Below, in pieces: positions 20,170 to 31,022 of a stretch of 64,000 nucleotides of DNA (positions within the stretch are counted from its first letter, which is position 1; every line of letters begins with the position of its first letter). The notes beneath the pieces are model-generated. The model was given only the letters and a program-made list of their open reading frames with translations. It was not told where the DNA came from and did no database searches. Source of the stretch: Plotosus lineatus (Eukaryota > Chordata > Actinopteri > Siluriformes > Plotosidae). A program made the translations under genes and the position numbers. The stretch covers positions 30,299,001 through 30,363,000 of the forward strand of contig CM045733.1 of the NCBI GenBank assembly GCA_024760905.1, given 5' to 3'.

Positions 20170-20565
20170 CAGGATCCCTAGCGCTTCAATTAATGCGGCT
20201 TCAGTGCATCGTGTTTTTTTTTTTTTTTAAATAAATGAATAAATATTCAGCGAATTAAAAACATAAGGAAATTAAGGAAGAATAGGTGGAAAAGTTAAGG
20301 AAAATATCACAAAAACAAGGCCAATTATGCAAAAAAACAACCCTAAACCAATAAAAAAAAACCAAAATCACCCATCAAAGCTTGATACATTGTTGCATCT
20401 GTGTGTGTCTGTGCAGCCATGCCCCCCTCTGCCGGAGCCTAGTATTAAGTGTACCTCAGGATAATGTTTAATCATATTTCATACTTATATTTATGATCTA
20501 TATTTCTGTAGATGGTTGCGTGAGGTTCTTGGTCCAAATTAACCGCGGAAAGTGAGGGATCCCTG
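20170..20565. mobile_element. Pogo MITE (gcttcaattaatgcggc family)
   Basis: Starts caggatccctagcgcttcaa and ends ggaaagtgagggatccctg, inverted, with TA on both sides (20168-20169 and 20566-20567); 396 bp, noncoding. Related to 58981-59886, 49284-49815, 48712-49197 and 44470-45085. Confidence 0.85.
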
Positions 20566-21044
20566 TATTCCTACATTGTACCACGGTCTTTCTGTGTCTG
20601 TTCCGCACATGCCATGAACATTCCAAAAGTGTTCCGAATGTACAATTTTCCATAGGATTTTGACCCATTTTCTGTGTAAAAATGCCGAAGCTCCTCCATA
20701 CCTCCGTACGCTCCGTACCTTTCTGCCAGGATCATTGCATTCCGCGCTCCAGTGAAATGGGGGCATTAGAAAGAGTAATTTAAGACTCATTAAAGGTTGG
20801 CTGTTTGAGAGTTAATTTTCTGTTGCTATCCTTAGAACCTAAATCTTATCCTAAGAACATGGCAGAAAGTAAAGACTATAAGAAGTAAAAGCCATTTTCT
20901 TTTGCCAGCCCAAACATGTTCATGATTATCACTTTTTGTAGTGACTACATCAACCATTAGGGTGCATGAATCACAGGATTCAGAGAGCAGAAGGTGCAGG
21001 AATACTGGTATCTCAGAAGAAGCACATGCACCTCAGCAAAAACA

Positions 21045-21570
21045 TTACATATACAGCATTTAGACGCTCTTATCCAAAACGACTTACAGAAGTGCTTTAA
21101 TATCACTGGTTTTTCTGTGTGTCTGTGTGTGTGTGTGTGTGTGTGTGTATGCGTGTGCATGCGTGTATGTACTTGTATACAGCATCGTGATAATCTGGGT
21201 ACTGCTGAAAAATTCAAGTTTTCAGGTGTAGTTTGAGATACCCAGTGACTCAGCTGTCCGAATGTCTAGCAAAAGTTCATTCCACCACATTGGAGCCAGA
21301 ACAGAGAAGGGATTAGATGCATTTTCCCCTTGTTCCTTGGGAGGGATCAGTCTCAGTATATTGCAGTGTGGGGGTGATTAGTCCTTTGACGTAGGAAAGT
21401 GCAGCTCCATTTCTGACTTTGTAGGCAAGCGTTAGTATTTTAAATCGAACGCGTGCAGCTACAGGACAGTGGACAGATCGTAGCAGTGGTGTGGAAAATT
21501 TGGGAAGGTTGAAAACAAGCCATGCAGCGTGATTCTGGATTATTTGCAAAGATTAAATAGCGCTTAAAGG
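21045..21570 (-). mobile_element. 3' end of a CR1/L2/Rex-type LINE
   Basis: The minus strand at 21313-21549 encodes MQIIQNHAAWLVFNLPKFST then VHCPVAARVRFKILTLAYKV and TPTLQYTETDPSQ. This is the recognisable C-terminal part of the RT ORF of CR1/L2-like elements. The segment next to it (21045-21110) carries the fish tail motif with agacgctcttatccaaaacg, followed by a GT microsatellite (about 21118-21150). Truncated and decayed. Confidence 0.6.
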
Positions 21571-21605
21571 TAGATCTGCTAAGAGTGATTTGCGTTAATC
21601 TAGTC

Positions 21606-22690
21606 CAGTGTTTTTCAACCACTGTGCCGCGGCACATTCGTGTGCTGTGAGATATTGTCTGGTGTGCTGTAGGAAATTATCAAATGTCACCTAATTTTTT
21701 TAAAGCAAATTAATTATTACCTGCAAATAATGTGCCATTGTTGAGTGTCTGTGCTGTCTAGTGATCGGCTGAGTAATCATATAATACTCTGTTCTATGCA
21801 TGAAGGCAGCATGTAGCTAATTGCTTTGTACTGTGAGACAGGAGAATTAGTGATGCGGCATTGTGGCTAGCGAGAATATACGGTGACATTGATGGAGAAG
21901 TTTTTAAACAAAAAAGATTTTAATTCTCTTTCATCACCTGAATGAAATGGGCACACAAATACAAGGCCGAAATCAAAACCTGCTTACAAGCATGGATGAA
22001 AAAAAAGGATTCCGTCAAAGGTACAACTCTGCCACTTTCCAGATGTTGTTGCCAATCTTGAAATGTTCACACTCACCCAGCAATGGCAAGCTTACCCTGC
22101 ATTATGTGAGATAATAGTTAAACATTTAAAAACTTGAGATGTCATTTTATTTTTCTTCAGCCTCCATTGAATGCCTTGACCGGGTTATGGCCCATATAGC
22201 TCAGCATCAGTTGATGGAAAGGACATGACATTACAGGAGCAGGAGGAACTATCTGAACAGATCAAATCATGGTTTAAAGTTAGGCTTTGCTGGTCTAGCT
22301 TTGGACAGTTTTTGGTTGGCCACTGCCAAAGAGTTCCCCATTCTGGCAAACAAAGCTATTTTGACATTGCTTCCATTTCCCACAACATATGTGTGAGCTT
22401 TTCAAGTGCTATAAAACAAAAATAAAGGGAGACTGAGAACTGTTGAGGAAGAGCTTCGTGTGTCTTTCTTTGATTCCTGCCAGGATATCAGTACTATGTT
22501 CATCAAAATGGGCACTGGTTTCACACCGAGGGAGTAGAAATTTGAACGATTATGAAATACTTTTTCTTTGTGTTTATTTGATTGCTATTTAAGACACTTT
22601 GATGAATGTCTTTACATTGTCAATATAGGCTACAGAGGTTCATTTAATATTTTCTTCTCATGGTGTGCCTTTTAGTAAGTAAAGTAAGTA
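21606..22690 (+). mobile_element. hAT element with transposase remnant (ZBED5-like)
   Basis: Starts cagtgtttttcaaccactgt, the usual start of Charlie-type hAT elements. Around 22310-22460 a broken frame reads [20 protein letters not shown] then PTTYVCELFKC and TVEEELRVS, typical of the hATC dimerisation region. Near 22660 a ggtgtgcctttt stretch resembles a degenerate right end. Stops and frameshifts throughout. Confidence 0.6.
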
Positions 22691-22939
22691 AATAAGTAAT
22701 TACTTCCAGCTGTTGGTCGCGAGCTTGCAGACTTCACCATCAATTTTTCATTTTTCTAAAGAAACTGATGCTGATCACAGGGACTTACTTTTCCTCCTAA
22801 TACCCGCTGGTTCAGTTTGGGGAAAGTATTTCAACGAGTGTGGAGGTCAAACAGGAGATTATTTCATTTTTGGAGCTCATGAGAACACTGACAATGTTAC
22901 TGAGCTGAAAGACACAGATTGGCTGTGATTTTGCTTTTA

Positions 22940-23572
22940 CTGTGGGCAAACTGACAGACATGAACGAGCTGAACGTGAAGCTACAAGGAAAAACAGTTTG
23001 TGCATGAAATGCAAGGAGCCTTCAGAGCCTTCAAAACCAGGCTAGTTTTATTTTCAAAGCAAATGTCAGACAAGTCATTGACTCATTTCCCCCACACTGG
23101 CCACATTAAAAGACACCCTGCAACATGTGAAAAAATCCAGTAAAGCACTGGATGACCTGCATGAATTCTGCCGTTGGTTTTGTGATTTTGGAAAAATTGA
23201 CAGGGCACTTCAGCGGGTGTCAGGTCCCTTCCCACAAAACACTGAAACGGTACAACAGAAGTTGCAGTTGGAACTGATTGATCTCCAATGTGACATGATG
23301 TTAAAGGAGAAATTCAGCCCTCTTAAACTGGATCAGGTGTATACTTCTGGATGTTTTGAAATTTGGCTGCACTTAATGAAGATGGCGCAGAGGACGCTGG
23401 TATTGTTTGGCTCTACATATGCGTATGAACAGACTTTTAGTGTGATGAACACCGGCAAGTGCCCCATAGATCCCAACTGAGTGATGAACACCTCAGATTT
23501 ATTCTGAGCATCGCCACAACAGAATTTCCACAAGGCTTCGATGTACGGGCAAAAATAGTTGATCAACTACAC
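22940..23572 (+). pseudogene. hAT transposase fragment (GTF2IRD2/ZBED-like C-terminal half)
   Basis: The 23127-23476 frame reads SSKALDDLHEFCRWFCDFGK, then PQNTETVQQKLQLELIDLQC and LFGSTYAYEQTFSVMN. The following 23459-23560 frame (SDEHLRFILSIATTEF) completes the hATC dimerisation motif. A one-base shift separates the two. Residues match domesticated and transposon hAT proteins of vertebrates. The N-terminal BED finger is not visible. Its end is interrupted by the element at 23573. Confidence 0.7.
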
Positions 23573-24018
23573 CAGTGGTTGGGAACCAACGGCTCGCGAG
23601 CCAGATGTGGCTCTTTTGATGACTGCATGGCTCTCAGATAAATCAGGTGTCCCTTCTTAACAGAATAACTCATACATAATTTTGCTGTCCTTTAAATAAA
23701 AATACAGAAAAAATCCATCAAATAAAACAAAAACATAAATCTCACGCATTTCAATCAATACATCTATTTTCAATGCCACTTGTCACTGTGGCGCACAGCG
23801 GAGAGCCAGTCCTTTCTGTACTTCAGTGTGTGGGCAGGGCGTGAGTTGTTTTTGGGTAAAGAGGTAAATTTCCCTCGTTTTGATCAGCTCATGTGCAAGA
23901 AGCTAAGCAGAACCAGCAAGCAAAACACAAACGGACAGACATGAAAAAACTTCAACCTGCAGACCAGCTGATTGCCAAAACTTGGGACGCGCTTCCTGTC
24001 ACATAAACACTGCAGCAT

Positions 24019-24219
24019 GTGAGTCCTGTCGTATTGACCATGTTTGGCTCCACATGCGCACGCGAACAGGCCTTCTCACACTTGAAAAGCATTAAGACCA
24101 ACCTGCAGTCACGTGTAATAGACGGAAGCCTAAACACCCGCATGAAGATGAACCTCAGCACATATCAACCAGACGACAAAGCCATCAGCAACACCATGCA
24201 GCACCAGAAGTCACATTAA
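24019..24219 (+). pseudogene. hATC dimerisation-domain remnant
   Basis: MSPVVLTMFGSTCAREQAFS then HLKSIKTNLQSRVIDGSLNT. The FGSTxxxEQxFSxLK pattern is the hATC signature. About 60 residues survive; the catalytic RNase-H fold is missing. Confidence 0.7.
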
Positions 24220-24243
24220 TAGTAAGAAGTACTTTGTTATAAC

Positions 24244-24418
24244 AAAGTTATTTATTAATAAGCTTCTTCTTCTTCTTTTCCTTTCGGCTGTTCCCTTCAG
24301 GGGTCGCCACAGCAAATGATCTGCCTCCATCTCTCCCTATCCTCTGCATCTTCTACTCTTACTCCAACGACCTTCATGTCCGCCTTCACCGCATCCATAA
24401 AGTTATTTATTAATAAGC
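24244..24418 (-). mobile_element. 5'-truncated LINE copy F with 20-bp target duplication
   Basis: The 135-bp insert 24264-24398 is the 3' terminus of the RTE-type LINE (minus orientation, tail of GAA repeats). It is flanked by perfect aaagttatttattaataagc at 24244-24263 and 24399-24418. A textbook truncated retrotransposition product. Confidence 0.93.
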
Positions 24419-25271
24419 AATGTTCTTTAAAATAAATTTATAGTCTTATTATACTCTAAAATTGTTAGTTTCAGTATTAAAAGATATATTTGGCTCTCAG
24501 AGGATTCGATTTTAAATTGTTTTTTTTTTTTTTTGGCTCTCAGTCAAAAAGGTTCTTGACCCCTGAAGTACACTGTTCCCACTAAAGCAGTGCTTCTCAA
24601 ATAGTGGGGCGTGGCCCCCTCGGGGGCGCGCGGAGGGGGGGTTAGACCCTGGGGAACATGCTTTTCTGGAATTGTGTACCAGAATTACGTGTAATTATGC
24701 CTCCACTCCACTAGTTGGCAATGGCGCTCTCATTGTTGCACTATGGTGTAGCGGTAATTTTCGCAGGAGCAAAAGATATAAAGTGCAGTAAACAACCGAT
24801 CAGCACTATCCGGCACACAGTCATTCCTGGTCCCCTCCAGCAACTGCCTAAACCTCTAGATGTCGCTGTAACCAAAAATCTTCTTGTTTTCCTTTTAGCT
24901 TTTTCCGGTTAATAAATAAATAAATAGAAGAATTCTTCATACACTTCCCTTGCACAGACATCATTCAAAACGCGCAGCAAATTTATTGTTCAACACGTTC
25001 AACATGGCCTGGAGTGGACATTTATAGACTTTTATTAGACTTTTATTTTAGTAATAATATGTGTATGTGTATGATGGATATATAGATTAATATAATGTTA
25101 TCTTGGTCCCCTGCTCTGATTGACGGTAAACATACACTACATGTAATATGTGTATATAATATTAATAAATACAAATTCAATGCTATAAATGCTTATAATA
25201 TGCATTATTTTGAATGTTTATTTGTTAATATAAATAAAATATAAATACAGTACACACAGACGGGCGCGCAA

Positions 25272-26960
25272 TGCAGCTGTAAGGGGGGGGGCACAAGCCA
25301 GTGTCCACCCTCACGCTGGTCCCAAGCCCGGATAAATGCAGAGGGTTGCGTCAGGAAGGGCATCCTGCATAAAACCAATGCCAAAAAAATATGTGAGTCA
25401 AAATAAAGAAATTCATACTGGATCGGTGGAGGCCCGGGTTAACAATTCCATCAGTGCTGTTAAGCAACAGGGTACTGGTGGAAATTGGACTACTGTGGGT
25501 CGAAGACATCAAAGAAGTCAAAGAAAGAGGTGAAAGGCGTGTCTGTAGGCAGAGAGAGAAGAGGAAAGGCATGAGTCTAGGACTGAAAGTAGGGACTTTG
25601 AATGTTGGAGCTATGACAGGAAAAGGTAGAGAGCTGGCTGACATGATGCAGAGGAGGAAGGTGGACATACTGTGTGTTCAGGAGACCAGGTGGAAAGGTA
25701 GCAAGGCTAGAAGCTTAGGAGCAGAGTTTAAGTTGTTTTTCATGGTGTGGATGGGAAGAGAAATGGAGTAGGAGTCATCTTGAAGGAGGGGTTTGTCAGG
25801 AATGTTATAGAAGTCAAAAGAGTGTCAGACAGAGTGACGAGTCTCAAGTTAGAAATTGAAGGCGTGATGTTCAATTGTGTTCGTGCTTATGCCCCACAGA
25901 CAGGATGTGAGCTAGGATCTGGAGAAAGCATATGACAGGGTGCTGAGAGAGGAACTGTGGTATTGCATGAGGAAGTCTGGAGTGGCAGAGACGTATATTA
26001 GAGTGGTGCAGGACATGTATGAGAGATGTAAGACAGTGGTGAGGTGTGCTGTTGGTGTGACAGAAGAGTTCAATGTGGAGGTGGGACTGCATCAAGGGTC
26101 AGCTCTGAGCCACTTCTTGTTTGCTATGGTGATGGACAGGTTGACAGACGACGTTAGACAAGATTCCCCATGGACTATGATGTTTGTAGATAACATTGTG
26201 ATCTGTAGTGAGAGCAGAGAACAAGTGCAGGAAAATGTAGAGAGGTGGAGGTATGCCCTGGATACGAGGGGAATGAAGATTAGCCTCAGTAAGACAGAAT
26301 ACATGTGTGTGAACGACAAGGACCCAAGAGGAACGGTGAGGTTACAGGGAGCAGAGATAAGGAAGGTGGAGGATTTTAAGTACTTAGGCTCAACAATCCA
26401 GAGCAATGGAGAGTGTGGAAAAGAGGTGAAGAAGCGTGTGCAGGCAGGTTGGAATGGCCGGAGAAAAGTGTCCGGTGTGATGTGTGATAGGAAGGTATCA
26501 GCAAGAATGAAAGGAAAAGTGTACAAGACGGTGTTGAGGCCAACGATGTTGTATGGTTTAGAAACAGTGGCCCTGGGGAAAAGACAGGAGGCAGAGCTGG
26601 AGGTAGCAGAGATGAAAATGTTGAGGTTCTCTTTGGGAGTAACGAGGATGGATAGGATCAGGAATGAGCACATCAGAGGGACAGCACATGTTAGAGGTTT
26701 TGGAGACAAAGTCAGAGAGGCTAGATTGAGATGGTTTGGACATGTACAGAGGAGGGATAGTGAATATATTGGTAGTAGGATGCTGAGGTTGGAACTACCA
26801 GGAAGAAGGCCCAGAGGAAGACCAAAGAGACGATTCATGGATGTGGTGAAGGAGGACATGAAGGTAGTTGGTGTAAGAGAAGATGCAGAGGATAGGGTGA
26901 GATGGAGGCAGATGATTCGCTGTGGCGACCTCTGAAGGGAACAGCTGAAAGGAAAAGAAG
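25272..26960 (+). mobile_element. RTE-type LINE copy B with large internal deletion
   Basis: The 5' end (tgcagctgtaaggggggggg) and 3' end (cagctgaaaggaaaagaag) are both present. At about 25916 the sequence jumps from the endonuclease (after [10 protein letters not shown]) straight to the RT (LEKAYDR region), losing about 1.4 kb relative to copy A. The RT catalytic FADD motif is changed to FVDN. The flanks acagacgggcgcgc and acagacaagcgtgc are similar and may be a decayed target duplication. Confidence 0.85.
25940..26935 (+). pseudogene. LINE copy B reverse transcriptase C-terminal ORF
   Basis: 331 codons covering the RT palm to C-terminus: [29 protein letters not shown] where a catalytic Asp is lost, [20 protein letters not shown], and the C-terminal [15 protein letters not shown] and [10 protein letters not shown]. 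The open frame is long but catalytically dead. The endonuclease part upstream (25336-25910) is in other frames. Confidence 0.85.
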
Positions 26961-27064
26961 ACAGACAAGCGTGCGTGCGCATGAGCGCACACACACACAC
27001 ACACACACACACAGACGAGCGCACGTGCACACACTGATGCGTCTCACTTAAAAAGTAAAGTACT

Positions 27065-27272
27065 GTAGTTTTGTTGGGTTTTTTTTTGTTTGTTTGTTTT
27101 TGTTTGTTGGGAGGGCTTTGTATAAATGGTTTTGTTTTGCAGCATTTTCATTACCTTTTTTCCATTTTCCCTTAGCTTCCTTAATTTTTTTATTTTTCGA
27201 TGAATATTTTTGAAAAACATGCAATGCACTGAAGCCACAGAAATTGAAGCACGAAGTAGCGAGGAATTCCTG
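27065..27272 (-). mobile_element. Pogo-type element, right-end fragment
   Basis: The stretch gcaatgcactgaagccacag then aagtagcgaggaattcctg, followed by TA, matches the terminus of the family represented by 58981-59886. The left end is missing. Confidence 0.5.
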
Positions 27273-27862
27273 TATATAGACAATATATATAACATATAAT
27301 AGTGTAATATAATATATAAACTTCTAGTCTAGCCCATAGGCCTACATTTTGGACCGACTTTCCTCTGTCTAATGTGATCGCCTGATGGCAGCCACTATGG
27401 TTGTTAATGTAAAAATAGTCTTTGAATAGGAGGTGTGTGTGTGTGTGTGTGTGTTGGTTCTAATTATACCCTGTTCAGGTACTTAATTGAAGTAAGAATT
27501 AACATGAATACAAATGCAAATATTCATCACACGCTGCGCGTTTATTTGGTTACAGCGACATCTAGAGGCTAAAGGTAGTGGCTGGGGGAGGTTACAGCGA
27601 GATCTAGAGGTTTAGGCAGTTGCTGGAGGGGACTGGGAAAGACTGGGTGCCAAATACTGGTCCGTCTCAAAAAATTAGCATATTGTGATGAAGCTCATTA
27701 TTTTCTGTAATGTACTGATAAAAATTAAACTTTCATATATTTTAGATTCATTGCACACCAAATGAAATATTTCAGGGCTTTTATTGTTTTAATACTGATG
27801 ATTTTGGCATACAGCTCATGAAAACCCAAAATTCCTATCTCAAAAAATTAGCATATCATGTT

Positions 27863-30800
27863 AAAATGCAAATGATCAATAAGAAATTCATACCGGATCG
27901 GTCGAGGCCCGGGTTAACAACGACCGCCATCAGTGCTGTCAACCAACAGGGTGCTGATGGAAATTGGACTACTGTTGGTCGAAGACGTCGAAGAAGGAGA
28001 GGCGGGAGGCGTGTCCGTAGGCAGAGAGAGAAGAGGAAATGTGTGAGCCTAGGACTGAGAGTAGGGACTTTGAATGTTGGAACTATGCAAGGAAAAGATA
28101 GGGAGCTGGCTGACATGATGCAGAGGAGGAAGGTGGACATACTGTGTGTTCAGGAGACAAGGTGGAAAGGTAGAAAGGCTAGAAGCTTAGGAGCAGGGTT
28201 TAAACTGTTTTATCATGGTGTGGATGGGAAGAGAAATGGAGTAGGAGTCATCTTGAAGGAGGGGTTTGTCAGGAATGTTCTAGACGTGAAAAGAGTGTCA
28301 GACAGAGTGATGAGTCTCAAGTTAGAAATTGAAGGCGTGATGGTCAATGTTGTTAGTGCTTATGCCCCACAGGCAGGATGTAAGCTAGAAGAGAAGGAGA
28401 GATTCTGGAGTGATTTAGATGAAGTGATGCAGAATACCCCAGAGGTGAAAGAGTGGTCATTGGAGCAGACTTCAATGGACATGTTGGTGCAGACAACAGA
28501 GGGGACGAGGAAGTGATGGGCAGGTTTGGTATCCAGGACAGGAACACAGAAGGACAGATGTTGATCGATTTTGCAAAAAGGATGGAAATGGCTGTGGTGA
28601 ATACTTTCTTCAAGAAGAAACAGAAGCATAGGGTGACTTATGAAAGCGGAGGTAAGAGCACACAGGTAGACTACATCTTGTGCAGGCGATGTAATTTGAA
28701 GGAAGTCAGTGACTGCAAAGTAGTAGTTGGTGAGAGTGTTGCCAAACAGCATAGGATGGTGGTGTGCAGGATGACACTGATGGTGAGAAAAGTGAAAAGG
28801 CAAAGGCAGAGCAGAAGACAAAGTGGTGGAAGCTGAAAAAGGAAGAGTGTCGTGTTGTCTTCAAGGAGGAGTTGAAACAGGCTTTGGGTAGTCAGGAAGT
28901 GCTTCCAGAGGACTGGACAACCACAGCCAATGTGATCAGGGAGACCGGTAGGAGAGTACTTGGTGTGTCCTCTGGAAGGAAAGTAGATAAGGAAACTTGG
29001 TGGTGGAATGAGGAAGTGCAGGAGTGTGTACAAAAGAAGAGGTTAGCCAAAAAGAAGTGGGACATTGACAGGACCGAAGAGAGTAAACAGGAGTACAGGG
29101 AGACACAGCGTAAGGCGAAGGTAGCAGTGTCAAAGGCCAAACAGAGGGCGTATGATGACTTGTATGATAGGTTGAACAGTCAGGAGGGAGAAAATGATTT
29201 ATACAGGTTGGCACAGCAGAGAAATAGAGATGGGAAGAACGTGCAGCAAGTTAGAGTGATTAAGGACAGAGAGGGAAATGTATTGACTGATGACAGAAGT
29301 GTGCTGGGAAGATGGAAATAGTACTTTGAAGAGCTGATGAACGAAGAAAATGAGAGAGAAAAAAGAGTAGAAGGGGTGACCATTGAGGAGCAGGAAGTAG
29401 CAAAGATTAGTAAGGGAGAAGTGAGGAGGGCATTGAAGAGGATGAAGAGTGGAAAGGCAGTTGGCCCTGATGACATACCAGTTGAGGTATGGAAGTGTCT
29501 AGGGGAGGTAGCAGTAGATTTTCTGACAAGAATATTCAACAAGGTCTTAGAAAGTGAGCAGATGCCAGAGGAATGGAGGAGAAGTGTGCTTGTGCCCATC
29601 TTTAAGAACAAGGGAGATGTACAGAGTTGTGGCAACTACAGAGGGATAAAGTTGATGAGCCATACAATGAAGCTATGGGAAAGAATAGTGGAAGCAAGAC
29701 TAAGGGCAGAGGTCAGCATTTGTGAACAACAGTTTGGTTTCATGCCAAGAAAGAGCACCACAGATGCAGTGTTTGCTTTGAGGATGTTAATAGAGAAGTA
29801 CAGAGAAGGTCAGAGGGAGCTGCATTGTGCCTTTGTGGATCTGGAGAAAGCATATGACAGGGTGCCGAGAGAAGAACTGTGGTATTGCATGAGGAAGTCT
29901 GGAGTGACAGAGAAGTATGTTAGAGTGGTGCAGGACATGTATGAGAGATGTAAGACAGTGGTGAGGTGTGCTGTTGGTGTGACAGAAGAGTTCAAGGTGG
30001 AGGTGGGACTGCATCAAGGGTCAGCTCTCAGCCCCTTCTTGTTTGCTATGGTGATGGACAGGCTAACAGACGAGGTTAGACAAGAATCTCCATGGACTAT
30101 GATGTTTGCAGATGACATCGTGATCTGTAGTGAGAGCAGAGACCAAGTGGAGGAAAATCTAGAGAGGTGGAGGTATGCCCTGGAAAGGAGGGGATTGAAG
30201 GTTAGTCTTAGTAAGACAGAATACATGTGTGTGAACGACAAGGACCCAAGAGGAACTTTGAGGTTACAGGGGGTAGAGATAAAGAAGGTGGAGGATTTTA
30301 AGTACTTAGGCTCAACAATCCAGAGCAATGGAGAGTGTGGAAAAGAGGTGAAGAAGCGCGTGCAGGCAGGTTGGAATGGATGGAGAAAAGTGTCCGGTGT
30401 GATGTGTGATAGGAGAGTATCGGCAAGAATGAAGGGAAAAGTGTACAAGACGGTGATGAGGCCAGCAATGTTGTATGGTTTAGAGACAGTGGCCCTGGGG
30501 AAAAGACAGGAGTCAGAGTTGGAGGTAGCAGAGATGAAAATGTTGAGGTTCTCTTTGGGAGTAACGAGGATGGATAGGATCAGAAATGAGTACATCAGAG
30601 GGACAGCACATGTTAGATGTTTTGGAGACAAAGTCAGAGAGGCTAGATTGAGATGGTTTGGACATGTACAGAGGAGGGATAGTGAGTATATTGGTCGTAG
30701 GATGCTGAGGTTGGAACTACCAGGCAAAAGGCCCAGAGGAAGACCAAAGAGAAGATTTATGGATGCGGTGAAGGCGGACATGAAGGTCGTTGGAGTAAGA

Positions 30801-30896
30801 GTAGAAGATGCAGAGGATAGGGAGAGATGGAGGCAGATCATTTGCTGTGGCGACCCCTGAAGGGAACAGCCGAAAGGAAAAGAAGAAGAAGAAGAA
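27863..30896 (+). mobile_element. RTE-type LINE copy C, nearly full length
   Basis: Begins within the LINE 5' region (about 130 nt short of copy A's 5' end) and runs to cgaaaggaaaagaagaagaa at 30896. It is the best-preserved coding copy in the window. It sits inside the Tc1 element, which resumes at ttcaggtactctaaacgagc. The exact left junction is uncertain by about 15 nt. Confidence 0.85.
27893..30860 (+). pseudogene. LINE copy C endonuclease-reverse transcriptase ORFs
   Basis: Endonuclease in two frames: up to about 28450 with [20 protein letters not shown] and [10 protein letters not shown], then 28453-28836 with [13 protein letters not shown] follows from ATG 28764 ([20 protein letters not shown]) to 30857, with [28 protein letters not shown], the intact [10 protein letters not shown] and the [10 protein letters not shown] tail. 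Defects: a one-base frameshift near 28448, a -1 shift near 28797 that makes the endonuclease and RT frames overlap by 73 nt, and one stop at 29319 (a Glu codon in other copies). From 29337 a 507-codon frame is uninterrupted. It encodes enzymes for target-primed reverse transcription, but the copy as it stands would not make the full protein. Confidence 0.9.
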
Positions 30897-31022
30897 GTTC
30901 AGGTACTCTAAACGAGCTATTAACCTAATCATCTGAATCAACCAATTAACTCTAAACACCTGCAAAAGATTCCTGAGGCTTTTAAAAACTCCCAGCCTGG
31001 TTCATTACTCAAAACCGCAATC

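Larger units (their letters stand above)
17512..20762 (+). mobile_element. 3.2-kb TIR element encoding a MADF-like, Q/P-rich protein
   Basis: Left end catttcactggagcgcgg (about 17514) is the inverse of right end ccgcgctccagtgaaatg (about 20732-20749). Both flanks are rich in repeated ttccg / cggaa motifs over several hundred bp (17560-18010 and 19860-20110, again near 20600). Inside lies the MADF-like ORF region. A pogo MITE (20170-20565) has inserted near the right end. No transposase was seen, so mobility would need an enzyme in trans. Superfamily is unproven; MADF/Myb-like accessory proteins are known from PIF/Harbinger-type elements. Confidence 0.6.
23565..24573. mobile_element. hAT element with 8-bp target duplication
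   Basis: The element 23573-24565 starts cagtggttgggaaccaacgg and ends ggttcttgacccctg, flanked by aactacac (23565-23572) and aagtacac (24566-24573), 7 of 8 identical. It holds a hATC remnant (24019-24219) and a later 5'-truncated LINE insertion (24264-24398). It lies in the middle of the preceding hAT transposase remnant. Confidence 0.8.
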
